Positions 7,269 to 16,564 are shown, counted from the first letter of the stretch. The stretch is DNA of 64,000 nucleotides from an uncultured Bacteroidota bacterium (GCA_902598525.1 CACKBZ010000002.1:62001-126000); one strand, 5' to 3'. Translations and numbers: made by a program. Notes: a model not told the origin generated them from the sequence alone.

Positions 7269-10076
7269 TTATAGCCATCCTGAAAGGTCAGCTGTAACAC
7301 CACTACTAGCAGCAGTAGTTGTACCATCAACACCAGCAAAAACTGTGTCAGGGGCAGAAGTAGCAGTTAATGCAGTTTCAGTAGCACTACCATTACCATT
7401 TGCAAGAGAAACAATAGTATTGTCTGTTGCACCTGTAGCTAGAGATGTGAAAGTTACTATAAATCCTGCATCTGTAGTATTGTTATCATTTGTTGCTCTA
7501 GTAGAACCAATGATATAATCTAAAGCAGCTGAAGTCTCAGTTGTAGCTGTAGACTGAGCTGTTAGCGCAAGAGTAACTGCCTGATCATATGTCTCAGCAC
7601 CTTGTGCAGTATTACTTGAAGCAATTGAAATTGTAGCATTTGCATCACCTTTTGATAATGCATAGTTAGATGTAGCAACAGGCCAATTATCAACAAATGC
7701 TTTAGCAAGATCACTTGCTAGAACACTATCCGCAGATAAAGAAACTGTTAAACTCTCAGATCCAATTGATAAAGTCCACTCATCACCTTGACCAATACCA
7801 TAAACTCCTCCAGTGTTTGTTGAAGCAGCAGCTAATGCAGCTTGAGTTGTATATCTCTCACCGTAAAGTGCAGTAGAATATCCAGCTGTAATTACTGACA
7901 TTGTTATTGAACCAGAGTTGTTGAATCCTCTTGTAGCGTTAACAGTAGCACCTGCAGCAGCAGCAGTATCTGCACCTGCAGAAGCAAGAATAGCAGCTAT
8001 ATCAGCATCTTTATCCCCTGTCATTGTAGGGAAAGTAATAGTTACTCCATTTAAAGTAAAGTTAAGAGTCTGAGTATTAGCAGCTACAACACCAAACGCA
8101 CTTACCGCAGTTACTGCAGTAGTTGTAGCAGAAGCTGAACCAGCTGCCTTAGTATAAACGTTTAGTAAAGTATCTAATCCATTATCTCCTAGACTCACGT
8201 CATTTCCGTTGTTAACTTCACCAGCCTCAGCTGTAATAGTTTGAGCACTATCAAAGTCAATGTTTGCTACAGCAGCAGTTTGCGCTGTAAGAGCAGCCAT
8301 TAGACCTGTAAGTGTACTCATACCTGAAGAACCATCGTCAATTGAACCTGTGTTTGCACTATTATCTGTTTCTGTAATAGAAGCAGCATCAAGATCGTTA
8401 CCAGTAATAGATACGTTTGCACCTGCACCAATAGCTGTTACACCTGAAAAATCAAGCGTAGCTAGAGCAGCGTTAACATCAACATCTAAATCATCCATAG
8501 AATTAAGACTTACTGTTAAACTTGCAACATCAGCGTTATTTGTAACGTCTAATGCAGACCCAGTATCAGCAGTAGCAGTACCAGTATATGCAAGGTTAGT
8601 AGCGTTATCGAATGTTAATGATTCAATATCATCGTTGTTATCAAATGCAATATCATGAATAGTAGCGTCAGAAACATCAAGACTAGTTAAGTCTACGTTA
8701 CCTGTAACACTCAAGTCATCCATAGTAGCTGAAATTGTTATTGAAGCTAATGCAGGAGCTGCAGTAACAGTCACGTCAAGTACATGACCTGCAACTGTTA
8801 AGTCAGTTAAGGCAGCATTCGCAGCAACAACAGCTACACTACCTAAACCTTCTCCTTGAGCAGTTACGTCAGTAGCATCGTAGTCATTGTGAGATGCAGT
8901 CTCAGCCTGTCCTGTAATATTAGCCGTGATTAAGTCATCAGCACCAGCTAAATCAACAGCAGTTGCTGAAGCAACTAGAGCTGTAACACCAGTGTTAACA
9001 TCTACAGTTCCTTGGAAACCATTAACTGTTAATGAAGGAACTTCAGAAACAGCTAAAGTACCACCTATTACACCAGCAGGGACAGTAACGCTTGCCATAC
9101 CTTTAAGAGTAAGAGCAAATGTTAAATCAGAGTCACCATCAAGTGGAGATGTTAAAGCAGCAGCAGTTAAAGTACCGCCAGTTGCAGTATGAATTGTTAA
9201 TGCGTTTGCAGTACCAAATGCATCCATTGAGTTAATGTTAACAGATGTACCTGAATCCTCTAAGTTAATCGTATTAGCACCACCTAAATCAATTGAAGTA
9301 GCTGAAGCTAATAAAGGCATAGATAGAGATGTCATCATACCCGCGTTAGCAGTATCAGCATCACTATCGTGATCACCTTCAGATTCATCAATATCAATTA
9401 CTTCTGCAGTAGTAAGTGCAGCAAAGCTTACTGCGCCATCTACGTTATCCATAGTAATATTTTGAACTGAAGTTAAGTTATCAAATGAGTTAGTAGCAGT
9501 ACCAGCAACATCAGTAACAACAAGGTTACCATTAATTGTGAATATGTTATCAATTACAGCCTGAAGTGTAGTAGTATTCATAGCAGCACTTCTAGTAATT
9601 GTAACATTACCATTAACAATATTTATGTTAGAACCTAAATCCTCAAAAGTATCTAAGTCGTTAACACTAGCGATCGCAACATTGTCTTGGTAAATATTCG
9701 CTGAAGCTAAAATCTCATCAAGGTCGGCTTGAACAGCGGCAAGATCAGCTTGAAGAGCTGTAACATCTGCAGCAGTAGCAGCCGTCGCTAAATCAGCCTG
9801 AATAGCATCTACCTCTGTAGATAAAGAAGCAAGACTTGCTTCAAGTCCAGAAAGGTCGATTGCTGAAGCAGCATTTTGAGCAGCAGTTACACCAGCTTGA
9901 AGACCACTAATGGTCGAAGATAATGAAGCAACCTGCCCTGATAAAGCGGCTAAACCATCAACTTGAGACTTTAATGCACTAATTTGAGCATTCAAATCAT
10001 CAAATTGATCATCGTAATTTTGACAGCCCACAAATACAAGTGAAGCAGCCAAAAGGGTTAATAATCCTTTTTTCAT
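7269..10076 (-). CDS. Large acidic, Ala/Thr/Asp-rich surface lipoprotein with coiled-coil stalk
   Basis: The ORF track begins at 10151, but the ATG at 10076 gives MKKGLLTLLAASLVFVGCQ, a lipoprotein signal with Cys at residue 18, so I take this start (935 aa). After the Cys, residues about 20-130 are heptad-rich (LNAQISALKSQVDGLAALS, VTALQADLAAVQADLDEIL), probably a coiled-coil stalk. Residues about 140-600 are short irregular repeats of valine/leucine/threonine strands broken by Asp-Asn turns, suggesting a beta-solenoid. The C-terminal third is Ala/Thr/Ser-rich and ends in DLSGWL, with no recognisable T9SS sorting domain. Lys and Arg are very rare and Asp very common, so the protein is strongly acidic. 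Codon use and base composition are less AT-rich than the neighbours, as expected of a highly expressed gene or a transferred one. An S-layer-like or adhesion role is inference. It is monocistronic with its own terminator. Confidence 0.85.
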   Translation of the reverse strand: MKKGLLTLLAASLVFVGCQNYDDQFDDLNAQISALKSQVDGLAALSGQVASLSSTISGLQAGVTAAQNAASAIDLSGLEASLASLSTEVDAIQADLATAATAADVTALQADLAAVQADLDEILASANIYQDNVAIASVNDLDTFEDLGSNINIVNGNVTITRSAAMNTTTLQAVIDNIFTINGNLVVTDVAGTATNSFDNLTSVQNITMDNVDGAVSFAALTTAEVIDIDESEGDHDSDADTANAGMMTSLSMPLLASATSIDLGGANTINLEDSGTSVNINSMDAFGTANALTIHTATGGTLTAAALTSPLDGDSDLTFALTLKGMASVTVPAGVIGGTLAVSEVPSLTVNGFQGTVDVNTGVTALVASATAVDLAGADDLITANITGQAETASHNDYDATDVTAQGEGLGSVAVVAANAALTDLTVAGHVLDVTVTAAPALASITISATMDDLSVTGNVDLTSLDVSDATIHDIAFDNNDDIESLTFDNATNLAYTGTATADTGSALDVTNNADVASLTVSLNSMDDLDVDVNAALATLDFSGVTAIGAGANVSITGNDLDAASITETDNSANTGSIDDGSSGMSTLTGLMAALTAQTAAVANIDFDSAQTITAEAGEVNNGNDVSLGDNGLDTLLNVYTKAAGSASATTTAVTAVSAFGVVAANTQTLNFTLNGVTITFPTMTGDKDADIAAILASAGADTAAAAGATVNATRGFNNSGSITMSVITAGYSTALYGERYTTQAALAAASTNTGGVYGIGQGDEWTLSIGSESLTVSLSADSVLASDLAKAFVDNWPVATSNYALSKGDANATISIASSNTAQGAETYDQAVTLALTAQSTATTETSAALDYIIGSTRATNDNNTTDAGFIVTFTSLATGATDNTIVSLANGNGSATETALTATSAPDTVFAGVDGTTTAASSGVTADLSGWL

Positions 10077-10115
10077 TGTTTTAATATTTAATTTATATTT
10101 ATTTGTATTTTTCAT

Positions 10116-10127
10116 ATGAACGTTCAT
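10116..10127. promoter_or_regulatory. Palindrome ATGAACGTTCAT in the divergent leader of the lipoprotein and dipeptidase genes
   Basis: A perfect 12-bp palindrome lies 40 nt upstream of the lipoprotein ATG. A second, looser inverted pair (TTACAT at 10129-10134 and ATGTAA at 10152-10157) lies next to it. The 161-nt leader between the two divergent genes is the obvious place for control of the large lipoprotein. It could be an operator or part of a 5' UTR fold; no consensus -33/-7 pair was found here. Confidence 0.3.
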
Positions 10128-10237
10128 GTTACATATTAAATGTACATACACATGTAAGCAAATACCATGCCAAAAACAGAATATTTAACCTAACTATCTA
10201 TTAATCAATAACTTAAAAAGTTAACAAAATCTTAAAA

Positions 10238-11314
10238 ATGAAAAAAATTACTATTATTTCTCTTTTAGCATCAATTTTACTCGTATCGTGCGTAAATACT
10301 GACTCTTCAGAGATAATTACAATCGATACACACATTGATATTAACGTTGAAAATTTCACCGATACACTCAATTATACAAGCAATACAGATACAAAATTTA
10401 ATATTCCAAATATGATGGAGGGAGGGTTAGATGTAGCTTGGCTTGTGGTATATACAGCACAAGGAGAGTTAAATGAAGAAGGTTACAATAGTGCAATGGA
10501 TAATGCTATTGCAAAGTTTGATGCTATTGATAGGCTTGTGTATGAATATGCACCTGATAAGCTGGAAATAGCTCTTAACTCAGATGATGTTAGAAGAATT
10601 CTATCAAATGATAAAAAAGTAATCATGATTGGAGTTGAAAATGCCTACCCAATTGGACTTGATGCTTCAAATATTGAAAAATTCTGGGAAAGAGGCGCAC
10701 GATATGTATCGCTATCACATAATGGCCACAGTCAGCTTTCCGACTCTAATACTGGTGAATTTGACGATACAGCATTACATAATGGTCTTAGTTCTTTTGG
10801 GAAAGAAGTGGTCGAGCTTTTAAATTATTATGGAATAATGATAGATATATCGCATCCTTCAAAGGATGCAATAAAGCAAATGATTGAACTTAGTAAAGCT
10901 CCTGTTATGGCATCACATTCATCAGCAAGAGCACTTAGAGATCATCCTAGAAATCTTGATGATGAGCTGCTTGAATTAATTAAAACCAATGGTGGAGTTG
11001 TTCAAACTACAGCACTCGGAGCTTTTTTAACAGATCGTGAAGATCCACCACCGAATATGGACGATTTTATGGATCATATTGACTATATGGTCAACAAGAT
11101 TGGTATTGATCATGTTGGAATAAGCTCTGATTTTGATGGTGGAGGAGGAATAGTAGGTTGGAATGATGCATCAGAAACAATGAACGTAACTACTGCTCTT
11201 AGAGAAAGAGGTTACAGCGAATCAGAGATAGAACAACTATGGGGCGGGAACCTTCTTAGGGTTCTTGATGAGGTGCAAGATATCGCAGAGAAGCTTCAAA
11301 CTGCAAGTTTATAG
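10238..11314 (+). CDS. Membrane dipeptidase (renal dipeptidase, peptidase M19), lipoprotein
   Basis: 358 aa. The N-terminus MKKITIISLLASILLVSC is a lipoprotein signal (Cys18). M19 features follow in order: DTHIDI (HxD zinc ligands), GVENAYPI (bridging Glu), HNGHSQLSDS, ISHPS and ASHSSARALRDHPRN (His ligands), and DHVGISSDFDGGGG. The family hydrolyses dipeptides, often with D-amino acids at the C-terminal position, using two zinc ions. The signal places it on the periplasmic or outer-membrane side, where it would degrade imported or peptidoglycan-derived dipeptides. It is divergent from the big lipoprotein and convergent with the PqqB-like gene (6-nt overlap). No obvious loss of active-site residues. 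Confidence 0.93.
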   Translation: MKKITIISLLASILLVSCVNTDSSEIITIDTHIDINVENFTDTLNYTSNTDTKFNIPNMMEGGLDVAWLVVYTAQGELNEEGYNSAMDNAIAKFDAIDRLVYEYAPDKLEIALNSDDVRRILSNDKKVIMIGVENAYPIGLDASNIEKFWERGARYVSLSHNGHSQLSDSNTGEFDDTALHNGLSSFGKEVVELLNYYGIMIDISHPSKDAIKQMIELSKAPVMASHSSARALRDHPRNLDDELLELIKTNGGVVQTTALGAFLTDREDPPPNMDDFMDHIDYMVNKIGIDHVGISSDFDGGGGIVGWNDASETMNVTTALRERGYSESEIEQLWGGNLLRVLDEVQDIAEKLQTASL

Positions 11315-12223
11315 GGAAAGTTTTAATCCAAGTCTTGTAATATTAAAACCTTTATCAACAACTAGTTTTGTTAGCTCACTACTGGGATCTAACATCAAGT
11401 TAGTATGATTCATGTGTATAAAGTAGACTTTATTCTTATGCTCTGGACTTAAATCATCTAATAAATTAATAGTCTCTGTTACCAATGGATGCGGTATTTC
11501 ACTAATATCCCTGTTTATCTCTTTAGAGTCATAAAAAGTAGCATCTAATAATAGATAGTCAAACTCGTAAACAAGTTGTTTTAAATTTTTATCCCATTTT
11601 TCCCATTTATCAATATCTGGAATAAAAAGAGCTTTTTTATTCCTCCCCTCTATAATAAAACCTGCAGTTTCAGAGTATTCATCTCGATGTGGAACCTGGA
11701 TTGGTGTTACAGTTATGTTTCTTAATTCATTTGTTTTTGAACCAAAGCTTAAGTTCTGGATCTTTATGTTGTTAATATCAACCAATTGACTCCAAGGTCC
11801 ATTTGTCTTCAAAAAATTGCTCATTTTAGGAAGAACTTTAATTATAAGATTTTTTGCTCCCAAAGCCTCTCTTCCAAAATACATTAACCCTGTATAGTGA
11901 CCAATATGTGCATGAGTTATAAAAATTGACTCAGGGAGTAAAAATTCATTAAATATTTCTTTTTCTAAGTAATTTAATTGATAAGGTATATCTGGAGAAG
12001 CCTCAAAAAGAATATATTTTTTTTCTACTGGATCAACTACAGCGATAGATGTTGTGAAATACTCTTCAAATTCACTAAACTTTTCTTTACAGAATTTATG
12101 TTGACAGCCAATATGGGGAAGCCCAGCATCTTGAACATTACCAAGAACATATATATACTCGGTTTGAGCAAAAATTAGATTAAAAAAGGTTAAAAAAAAT
12201 GTAATTTGACAAATTCTGATCAA
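11309..12223 (-). CDS. PqqB-like metallo-beta-lactamase-fold hydrolase, secreted
   Basis: 304 aa with an N-terminal signal peptide (MIRICQITFFLTFFNLIFAQ). The MBL-fold motif reads THAHIGHYTGL: the usual HxHxDH has Gly in place of the metal-binding Asp. Later ligands seem to be VPHRDEYSE, FIPDIDKW and HMNHTN. The DAGLPHIGCQHKFCKE start and the general layout resemble PqqB and its flavobacterial relatives, but no other pqq gene is present and PqqB itself is cytoplasmic, so a PQQ role is unlikely. It is the last gene of an overlapping trio with a TonB-dependent receptor and a GH16 enzyme (4-nt overlap with the receptor). Substrate unknown. Confidence 0.75.
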   Translation of the reverse strand: MIRICQITFFLTFFNLIFAQTEYIYVLGNVQDAGLPHIGCQHKFCKEKFSEFEEYFTTSIAVVDPVEKKYILFEASPDIPYQLNYLEKEIFNEFLLPESIFITHAHIGHYTGLMYFGREALGAKNLIIKVLPKMSNFLKTNGPWSQLVDINNIKIQNLSFGSKTNELRNITVTPIQVPHRDEYSETAGFIIEGRNKKALFIPDIDKWEKWDKNLKQLVYEFDYLLLDATFYDSKEINRDISEIPHPLVTETINLLDDLSPEHKNKVYFIHMNHTNLMLDPSSELTKLVVDKGFNITRLGLKLSL

Positions 12224-14238
12224 AATGAAAAGTTTATTCCAAAATGGAAATTTCTTTTTGGAGCAGGCTCAAAGTATCGTTTTCCAAAAGCATTTATTCT
12301 AATATTATCATAGTAATTTACATCTAATAGGTTATTTACTCCAAGATATACCTGGCTATTTTTGAATATTTGCTTTGAATAAGTTAGAGTTAGAAGATTA
12401 TATGAGCTTGTCTTAGTCTCATTTAAATTATCAGCATAAAGCTCACCAATTAATCTATTGCTTATTGATAGTGATTGCCCTTTAGATAAGTCAAAAATTA
12501 ATTCAATATCTAATATTTGATCGGGTATACCAGGTAAAGAGAGATCTTTTAAATCTTTACCATTGAGATTAAAGTCTTTGAATAGATTTTTACTATTTGT
12601 ATAGGATAAATTTAACTTTCCACTTGAGAACAAGAATTGTGAACTAAGTTCAATTCCATATCTTTTTGTAGATCCAACATTTCTATAAAAATTTTTACCA
12701 GGGAATTCCTCTATTTCATATGGTAAAATTTCATTATCAGTATTTATAAGGTATGCTGTTGCTTGTAATAATAAATTAGAGGCTGATTTACGCCAGCCTA
12801 TTTCATAATTAACTGAAGAGCTGGGATCTAAATTTTTATTTAAACCGTTACCATTTGGATTATTTGAAAGCTCGTTTAAAGTTGGCGTCTCAAAACTAGT
12901 ACCAGCAGAAAAGTATACATTATTAGAATCATTAATCGAATATGATAACCCCAGTGAAGGGTTAAGCTTATTCAAGGATATAAATTCTTCAGAGTCTGTA
13001 CCTATTTTGTTGTCGTCAAATCTTATACCATAGCGAAAGAGAAGGCCTGATTCATATTCTGTTTGATTAATTAGATAAACACCTGTGTTTTTAAATTTTT
13101 CAATTTGATCAAATGTTTTTTCTCCTTGTTCCCCCAGGTTATTTTTAAATCTCCTACGATCATCATGCTGATTTGTATGATCTATTCCTAGAGTAACGGT
13201 CCTTTTTTTACTAGCTGAAACAAATGTCTTGGAATATTTAGTCCCTATACCATAATAATCTCTTTCAAGAAATATTATTCCCCCATAATTAAAGGGAAGT
13301 TTTGAATTAAAATCTCTTTTTTGATAGAAAAAGTAACTATCAATAAATGAATTATTATCATTTATATGTTTCCATGAGAATCCAGTTTTTACATGCCTGA
13401 CTTTTTCATAAGTGTCATAATCAAAGTTATTTTTTCTTGATTGTCTTCTATCTTCTTCTACTTCACTAATTTTAAGACCGCCCGAATCATATGCATATGG
13501 GCTATCGGTATAATTAACCTGTAATACAATTTTATTATTTTCATCAAGATCTCTCAAATATTTAAGATTTAAAAGACTAGACTTGTAACGACTAAAGTCT
13601 CTGTACCCATCAGATCTTCTTCTATCAAAGTGAACTACCAAACTAGAGTTTTTCCAATCAAAAACTCTTGTTCTCTGTATTGATTGATATTGATATGCTC
13701 CAAATATTGCAGAAGTTTTATAATAAGGCTCAGAGCTATTTGATAATGTATTTATGCTTATCACACCTCCTGAAGAGTTTCCATATAGTATCGAGCTAGG
13801 GCCTCTTATCACCTCAATATTTGAAATTAGACCAAGAGGTAAATTATCAAGTTGGCTTTGACCATCAGGTGTTGTCTCTGGAATTCCATCAACAATTAAT
13901 TTAATACCTCTAATACCAAACGCGGACCTAGCTCCAAAACCACGAATTGATATTCTTAAATCTTGAGAGAAATTATTTGATGCAGACGCATAAAGACCAG
14001 GAATAGAATTTGTAAAATCAATTAATGAAGACTTAGGACTATAATTTTTATTCTCATTAAAATTCTTAAGAGAAACTGAGAATGGTACTTGCTTACTATT
14101 AACATTAATTCGAGCAGACTTTACAATTACATCTTCAAGATTTATTGCTTGTATACTGTCCTGATTCTGGGCTCTAACAGGCGCAAGAACACAAGATAAA
14201 ATAAGGAGAAAGGAAAGCCTATTGATAAACCCTAACAT
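12220..14238 (-). CDS. TonB-dependent outer-membrane receptor
   Basis: 672 aa with signal peptide (LSFLLILSCVLAPVRAQ). The plug domain at about residues 45-160 shows RISIRGFGARSAFGIRGIKL, VDGIPETTPDGQSQLDNLPLG and NIEVIRGPSSILYGNSSGGVI. The rest is a beta-barrel ending in the aromatic residue of RNFHFGINFSF. It resembles FecA/siderophore-type receptors rather than SusC: there is no N-terminal carboxypeptidase-like domain and no SusD partner. It overlaps the GH16 gene by 20 nt upstream and the PqqB-like gene by 4 nt downstream, so all three form an operon. The ligand may be an oligosaccharide from the GH16 enzyme, or a chelate; context supports the former only weakly. Confidence 0.92.
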   Translation of the reverse strand: MLGFINRLSFLLILSCVLAPVRAQNQDSIQAINLEDVIVKSARINVNSKQVPFSVSLKNFNENKNYSPKSSLIDFTNSIPGLYASASNNFSQDLRISIRGFGARSAFGIRGIKLIVDGIPETTPDGQSQLDNLPLGLISNIEVIRGPSSILYGNSSGGVISINTLSNSSEPYYKTSAIFGAYQYQSIQRTRVFDWKNSSLVVHFDRRRSDGYRDFSRYKSSLLNLKYLRDLDENNKIVLQVNYTDSPYAYDSGGLKISEVEEDRRQSRKNNFDYDTYEKVRHVKTGFSWKHINDNNSFIDSYFFYQKRDFNSKLPFNYGGIIFLERDYYGIGTKYSKTFVSASKKRTVTLGIDHTNQHDDRRRFKNNLGEQGEKTFDQIEKFKNTGVYLINQTEYESGLLFRYGIRFDDNKIGTDSEEFISLNKLNPSLGLSYSINDSNNVYFSAGTSFETPTLNELSNNPNGNGLNKNLDPSSSVNYEIGWRKSASNLLLQATAYLINTDNEILPYEIEEFPGKNFYRNVGSTKRYGIELSSQFLFSSGKLNLSYTNSKNLFKDFNLNGKDLKDLSLPGIPDQILDIELIFDLSKGQSLSISNRLIGELYADNLNETKTSSYNLLTLTYSKQIFKNSQVYLGVNNLLDVNYYDNIRINAFGKRYFEPAPKRNFHFGINFSF

Positions 14239-15181
14239 AATCTATTTCGTAGGTTGCTTGAGTGAATCCAGGAGCGACATATCCATCCGTCCAATGTCCT
14301 CCAACAGCTAAATTTAATAACAAGAAAAATGGTTTATCAAATGGGGGGTGTTGACTTTGCATGGGAAATTCAAAATACATTTCTTCATCGATAAAAAATT
14401 GTATTTTATCAGGAGCCCATTGCATTGCATAAGTGTGAAAATCCTCAAAGGGTTTTTCAATAATTTTTTCTGCTCTTACAAACATTTCTTGACCAGTATT
14501 ATAATAAAATGTTCCAGGTATATTCTGGTACTGAGATCTGTGATCGCCCGGCCCATAGTGAACAGCGGAAGATATTAGACCAGGATCATCAGAGGTAGAA
14601 TCTTTAACATAATCACCATGTTCAAGTATATCTAACTCACCCGAATAAGGCCATCCAACATCATCAATATTAGCACCTAGCATCCAAAAAGCTGGCCACA
14701 TTCCTTCCCAATTAGGAAGCTTTGCACGCATTTCGACTTTTCCGTAGGTAAACTCAAATTTATCTTGAGTAGTTATTCTGGCAGATGTATACAACTTTCC
14801 CTCATAGTCTTCTCTTTTAGCAGTTATTTTTAACAAGCCATCCTCAACTTTTACATTGTCTTCTTTATCAGTGTAATATTGAAGCTCTCCATTCCACCAG
14901 CTTCCATTGTTTGGTGGAACAGTTTCAATATTCCAGTTATCTGTTGAGAAAGATGCCTGATCAAATTCATCACTCCAAACCAAGTCATTGTTAAAAGTAT
15001 ATGACTGTGTTGCAGATGTACTTGATGTATTAGTGTTTGTGGTAGTTGTTGTAGATGTATTATTAGTATTATTTAAATTTCCTGAATTAGATAAGATTGG
15101 ATCATTAACATCTGATTTTGACCCTCCGCAGGAAACTAAAAGAAACAGCACTAAATATATTGAACGAAAGTTGGAGCTCAT
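14219..15181 (-). CDS. Glycoside hydrolase family 16 beta-glucanase (laminarinase-like), lipoprotein
   Basis: 320 aa. The lipoprotein signal ends in FLLVSC (Cys18) and is followed by a long Asn/Thr/Ser linker (residues about 30-60). The GH16 domain runs from LVWSDEFD to the end (IDYVRVYQ). The catalytic motif GELDILEH supplies nucleophile E182, assisting D184 and acid/base E187; WPAFWMLG and HTYAMQWAPDKIQFFIDEE are other family blocks. Such enzymes cut beta-1,3- or mixed-linked glucans, notably laminarin in marine Flavobacteriia. It starts the operon with the TonB-dependent receptor and PqqB-like protein. Specificity between laminarin, agar-type and other glucans is not settled by sequence, although the ExDxxE spacing fits laminarinases and lichenases. 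Confidence 0.92.
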   Translation of the reverse strand: MSSNFRSIYLVLFLLVSCGGSKSDVNDPILSNSGNLNNTNNTSTTTTTNTNTSSTSATQSYTFNNDLVWSDEFDQASFSTDNWNIETVPPNNGSWWNGELQYYTDKEDNVKVEDGLLKITAKREDYEGKLYTSARITTQDKFEFTYGKVEMRAKLPNWEGMWPAFWMLGANIDDVGWPYSGELDILEHGDYVKDSTSDDPGLISSAVHYGPGDHRSQYQNIPGTFYYNTGQEMFVRAEKIIEKPFEDFHTYAMQWAPDKIQFFIDEEMYFEFPMQSQHPPFDKPFFLLLNLAVGGHWTDGYVAPGFTQATYEIDYVRVYQ

Positions 15182-15197
15182 ATAATTTTATTTAGGT

Positions 15198-15205
15198 CAA
15201 AGCTA
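15198..15205 (-). promoter_or_regulatory. Candidate -7 box (TAGCTTTG) for the GH16 operon
   Basis: The minus-strand TAGCTTTG matches TAnnTTTG exactly, 16 nt before the GH16 ATG, in the short divergent gap with the nucleoside transporter gene. No -33 TTG is found at usual spacing, so it may depend on an activator or be fortuitous. Confidence 0.35.
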
Positions 15206-15238
15206 ATAATATTTATTAATTTTATTAAAATTATTTAC

Positions 15239-16558
15239 ATGGAACTAATTCCAAATGAAGGAATTTCTATAACATCCATATACAGGGGTCTTATTGGTAT
15301 AACATCTATAATTACCATAGCTTATATACTTAGCAGTAATAGAAAAAGAATTGATTGGAAGACAATTATAATTGGTCTCTCAAGTCAATTTATAATAGCA
15401 ATCGGTGTAATTAAAGTAGACTTTGTTAGAAAGTTTTTTGAAATAATAGGCCAAGGATTTCTTGCAATTGTTACTTTTTCAAGCGAAGGATCTACCTTCT
15501 TGTTTGGTGAGCTGGCAAACTCCGATTCATTTGGTGTAATATTTGTTTTTCAAGTACTACCTGTAATTATTTTCTTCTCTGCTCTTACCTCTATACTTTA
15601 CTACTATAAAATAATCCAAAGAATAGTCAGAGTTTTTGCCTGGTTATTGACAAAACTTTTAAATATTTCAGGCCAAGAGAGTCTGGCAGTAACTGGAAAT
15701 ATATTCTTAGGTCAGACAGAGGCTCCTCTTCTTGTAAAAGGTTATTTAGATAAAATGAACAGATCTGAATATTTTGTATTAATGACAGGTGGAATGGCTA
15801 CAGTTGCTGGAAGTGTTTTAGCAGCCTTTATTGGATTTTTAGGAGGAGACGATCCAATTCAAAGAATAGAAGTGGCAAAAAATTTAATTGTTGCCTCCGT
15901 AATGGCTGCTCCTGGTGCTATAGTTATTTCAAAAATTATGTTTCCTCAAACTGAAGAAATAAATAAAAGTGTAGATGTGAGCTCTAGTGTTATTGGTGAA
16001 AATCTCTTGACTTCAATTACCAATGGTACTCGAGATGGAATAAAAATGGCTGTAAATGTTGCCGCTATGATACTTGTTTTTGTTGCTCTTATAGCTTTGT
16101 TAAATGGGATTTTGTTTCAAATTGCAGAGATATTTGGTCTAAATACATGGGTAGAAAGTAATACTATATATAAATCTTTTTCTATAGAGCTAATATTGGG
16201 TTATTTATTTGCTCCCTTAATGTGGCTTATAGGAGTAGCAGCTGAAGATACAGCTTTAATGGGACAGCTCCTAGGAATCAAAATGGCTGCCAACGAATTT
16301 GTTGCTTATATAGAGTTAGCAAGTCTTAAAGAAGTTGGAAGCGTTATAGCATTAAACTATGAAAAGTCAGTAATAATGGCAACAATAATGTTATGTGGAT
16401 TTGCTAATTTTTCATCAATTGGAATACAAATAGGTGGTATTGGAATTCTTGCTCCAAATAAAACAAAACTTTTAACTGAACTTGGCTTTAAAGCTATGAT
16501 TGCGGGAACATTAGTATCACTATTGTCAGCTACTTTTGTAGGAATGCTTTTAGGCTAA
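15239..16558 (+). CDS. Concentrative nucleoside transporter (NupC/CNT family)
   Basis: 439 aa membrane protein. Diagnostic CNT segments are visible: GQTEAPLLVKGYLDKMNRSE, VLMTGGMATVAGSVLAAF, and the C-terminal AEDTALMGQLLGIKMAANEFVAY plus CGFANFSSIGIQIGG. These bind nucleoside and sodium or proton in the elevator-type core. It would import nucleosides across the inner membrane. It is divergent from the GH16 operon and convergent with the solute:sodium symporter (6-nt gap). The N-terminal 30 residues are a little divergent but the total length is typical. Confidence 0.93.
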   Translation: MELIPNEGISITSIYRGLIGITSIITIAYILSSNRKRIDWKTIIIGLSSQFIIAIGVIKVDFVRKFFEIIGQGFLAIVTFSSEGSTFLFGELANSDSFGVIFVFQVLPVIIFFSALTSILYYYKIIQRIVRVFAWLLTKLLNISGQESLAVTGNIFLGQTEAPLLVKGYLDKMNRSEYFVLMTGGMATVAGSVLAAFIGFLGGDDPIQRIEVAKNLIVASVMAAPGAIVISKIMFPQTEEINKSVDVSSSVIGENLLTSITNGTRDGIKMAVNVAAMILVFVALIALLNGILFQIAEIFGLNTWVESNTIYKSFSIELILGYLFAPLMWLIGVAAEDTALMGQLLGIKMAANEFVAYIELASLKEVGSVIALNYEKSVIMATIMLCGFANFSSIGIQIGGIGILAPNKTKLLTELGFKAMIAGTLVSLLSATFVGMLLG

Positions 16559-16564
16559 ACTATA

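Noticed and set aside
8260-9192. Plus-strand ORFs of 132 and 88 aa inside the large lipoprotein gene
   Set aside because: They are antisense shadows caused by the biased, less AT-rich codon use of the lipoprotein; no start context or family resemblance.
7269-10076. Repetitive look that might suggest a CRISPR array or DNA repeats
   Set aside because: Similarity is at the level of Ala/Thr/Asp codons; there are no constant-length identical repeats with spacers.
10077-10151. N-terminal extension MYVHLICNMNVHMKN of the lipoprotein ORF
   Set aside because: It precedes a clean lipoprotein signal at 10076 and overlaps the palindromic leader, so it is unlikely to be translated.
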